Part shown: one piece after another, positions 33,077 to 33,959 of the stretch
Position numbering within the stretch: the first letter of the stretch is position 1
Layout of the letters: the number at the start of each line of letters is the position of its first letter
DNA from: Bacteroidales bacterium
GTDB taxonomy: Bacteria > Bacteroidota > Bacteroidia > Bacteroidales > UBA932
Assembly: GCA_017529425.1 (NCBI GenBank)
Contig: JAFXNQ010000042.1
Span: 1 to 33,959 of the forward strand
DNA: 33,959 nt
Direction of reading: 5' to 3'
Notes under the pieces: model-generated
What the model was told of the DNA's origin: nothing
What the model saw: only the letters and a program-made list of their open reading frames with translations
Databases searched by the model: none
Made by a program: the position numbers and the translations under genes

Positions 33077-33832
33077 ATGAACGCACATCTGGACAAGAAC
33101 GTACAGTCTATAGTGAATCGTTGCCGTGCGCTGCTTTTCCCCGATTTCTTTGCGGCTGGAAGAGAGGGTTGGCAGGAGAGTTGCCGGCAGAGTCTTAAAA
33201 TCGAGTTGGCAGAGACTGTTTCTCATTGTTTCCGCTCCCTGGACCGGAGCGGCGATGCCGATGTGATTGCTTCAGACTTTGTGGCAGCACTTCCGTCACT
33301 GAGGGCTAAACTGGATATGGATGTACGTGCCACTTACAACGGCGACCCCGCTGCAGAAACAGTCGCGGAGGTGATTCTGTGTTATCCTGGTATCCGCGCC
33401 ATCAGCAGTTACCGCATTGCACATCTTCTCTATCAGGCTGGCGTCCCGGTGCTCCCCCGTCTGATCACCGAGCTCGCGCATAGCGAAACGGGTATCGATA
33501 TCCACCCCGCCGCCACAATTGGCGAGTCGTTCGCGATTGACCATGGTACGGGTGTGGTAATAGGCGAAACGGCAATCCTCGGTAACAATGTCAAGCTGTA
33601 TCAGGGTGTTACCTTTGGCGCCAAAAGTTTCCCTCTCGATGCCGACGGGAATCCCGTCAAAGGGATACCCCGCCACCCGGTTCTGGAAGACAATGTGATA
33701 GTGTATTCCAATGCTACAATCCTCGGGAGAATTACAATCGGGCATGATGCGGTTATCGGGGGTAACATCTGGGTTACAGAAGATGTCCCGGCGGGATCCA
33801 GAGTGGTTCAATCTCCTAAAAAATATTTTTAA
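33077..33832 (+). CDS. cysE: Serine O-acetyltransferase
   Basis: Acetylates serine with acetyl-CoA to give O-acetylserine for CysK; 251 residues, cytosolic. The N-terminal helical domain (~1-120) precedes the left-handed beta-helix of hexapeptide repeats. The catalytic region is IDIHPAATIGESFAIDHGTG, with His residues in the usual places, then VVIGETAILGNNVKLYQGVT and IGHDAVIGGNIWVTEDVPAG. The protein ends SPKKYF, not in the Ile that docks into CysK in the E. coli cysteine synthase complex. I chose the ATG at 33077 over a TTG two codons earlier. It has its own promoter, partly merged with the cysK terminator. Confidence 0.93.
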   Translation: MNAHLDKNVQSIVNRCRALLFPDFFAAGREGWQESCRQSLKIELAETVSHCFRSLDRSGDADVIASDFVAALPSLRAKLDMDVRATYNGDPAAETVAEVILCYPGIRAISSYRIAHLLYQAGVPVLPRLITELAHSETGIDIHPAATIGESFAIDHGTGVVIGETAILGNNVKLYQGVTFGAKSFPLDADGNPVKGIPRHPVLEDNVIVYSNATILGRITIGHDAVIGGNIWVTEDVPAGSRVVQSPKKYF

Positions 33833-33837
33833 AAAGA

Positions 33838-33868
33838 TTTGGAAGGAAAGAAAAGATGTGTATCTTTG
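33838..33868 (+). promoter_or_regulatory. Strong promoter, probably of an rRNA operon
   Basis: TTTG (33838-33841), a 19-base purine-rich spacer and TATCTTTG (33861-33868) are a perfect Bacteroides-type promoter. It starts six bases after the cysE stop. The sequence that follows resembles Bacteroidales 16S rRNA leaders as I remember them. Confidence 0.8.
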
Positions 33869-33959
33869 CAGTCCCTTTCGGAAGAGGGGGAGAGTTCATT
33901 GAATTATTGGAAGACAAAAGTACAAGCAAGTATTTTTATTGTAGCATACTATAATAGAG
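33869..33959 (+). other. Probable rRNA operon leader with boxA-like element
   Basis: No open reading frame of note is present. A short hairpin (CCCTTT paired with GAGGGG-side bases, about 33873-33888) is followed by GTTCATTGAA (33894-33903), which resembles the boxA antitermination element (consensus GYTCTTTNA). A/T-rich sequence then runs to the window end. This order of strong promoter, small hairpin, boxA and A/T-rich stretch is that of a 16S rRNA leader. The 16S gene itself would begin beyond the window, so the identification is inference. Confidence 0.65.

Noticed and set aside
1-33959. CRISPR arrays, insertion sequences, prophage, toxin-antitoxin or defence genes
   Set aside because: No regularly spaced repeats, transposase motifs, integrase motifs or phage genes were seen; every large open frame resolves to a housekeeping or metabolic gene or its shadow.

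Overview
The window is about 34 kb of a Bacteroidota (most likely Bacteroidales) chromosome. Several signs agree: the DnaK tail is Gly/Pro/Asn-rich and ends in an acidic EEVK-type tail; the sigma-70 factor is short and lacks region 1.1; MurA carries Asp in place of the catalytic Cys; the SRP RNA is of the small type; and promoters fit the Bacteroides pattern TTTG-N18-20-TAnnTTTG rather than TTGACA/TATAAT. Shine-Dalgarno sequences are mostly absent. Coding sequence looks moderately GC-rich, so a Rikenellaceae/Alistipes-like member is possible, but that is only a guess. I see no mobile element, phage gene, CRISPR array or tRNA. No gene-free stretch exceeds 300 bases; the longest are about 180 bases.

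Layout. 1-352: 3' end of dnaK. 393-434: a strong hairpin terminator facing a four-gene minus-strand operon (3759 down to 443): ctlX-type citrulline hydrolase, arginine deiminase, Bcp-type peroxiredoxin, and an unknown protein. 3807-5361: an HD-domain protein converging on a YitT-family membrane protein. 5431-7755: murA-murB. 7807-7905 (minus): SRP RNA with its own promoter. 7941-10411: mnmA and an HI0933-family flavoprotein. 10408-12835 (minus): dnaN, an epsilon-like exonuclease and a reduced FAH-fold protein. 12962-14971: HtrA-like protease and the primary sigma factor. 15046-22055: M3 peptidase lipoprotein, sodium:alanine symporter, argS, YgiQ-family radical SAM protein. 22093-26381: acidic unknown protein, CLC transporter, tex. 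26401-30122: polyprenol-phosphate-mannose-synthase-like glycosyltransferase, dihydroorotase, secreted GH32 fructan hydrolase. 30125-33832: lrp divergent from metY-cysK-cysE. 33838 to the end: the promoter and leader of what is very probably an rRNA operon whose 16S gene lies just outside the window.

How the genes work together. The window is mainly housekeeping: peptidoglycan precursors (murA, murB), protein targeting (SRP RNA), tRNA thiolation and charging (mnmA, argS), replication (dnaN), transcription (sigma factor, tex), protein quality control (dnaK, HtrA) and pyrimidine synthesis. Two metabolic modules stand out. Arginine deiminase beside a citrulline hydrolase suggests arginine breakdown to ornithine without carbamoyl phosphate. 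A sulfur module (metY, cysK, cysE) sits opposite an Lrp regulator. I did not find a clear new multi-gene system. The most interesting signals are in the control regions: promoters whose -7 box lies 5-7 bases from the start codon (leaderless or near-leaderless mRNAs), a cysE promoter built into the cysK terminator, and a lrp/metY divergent region whose two -33 boxes form a dyad.
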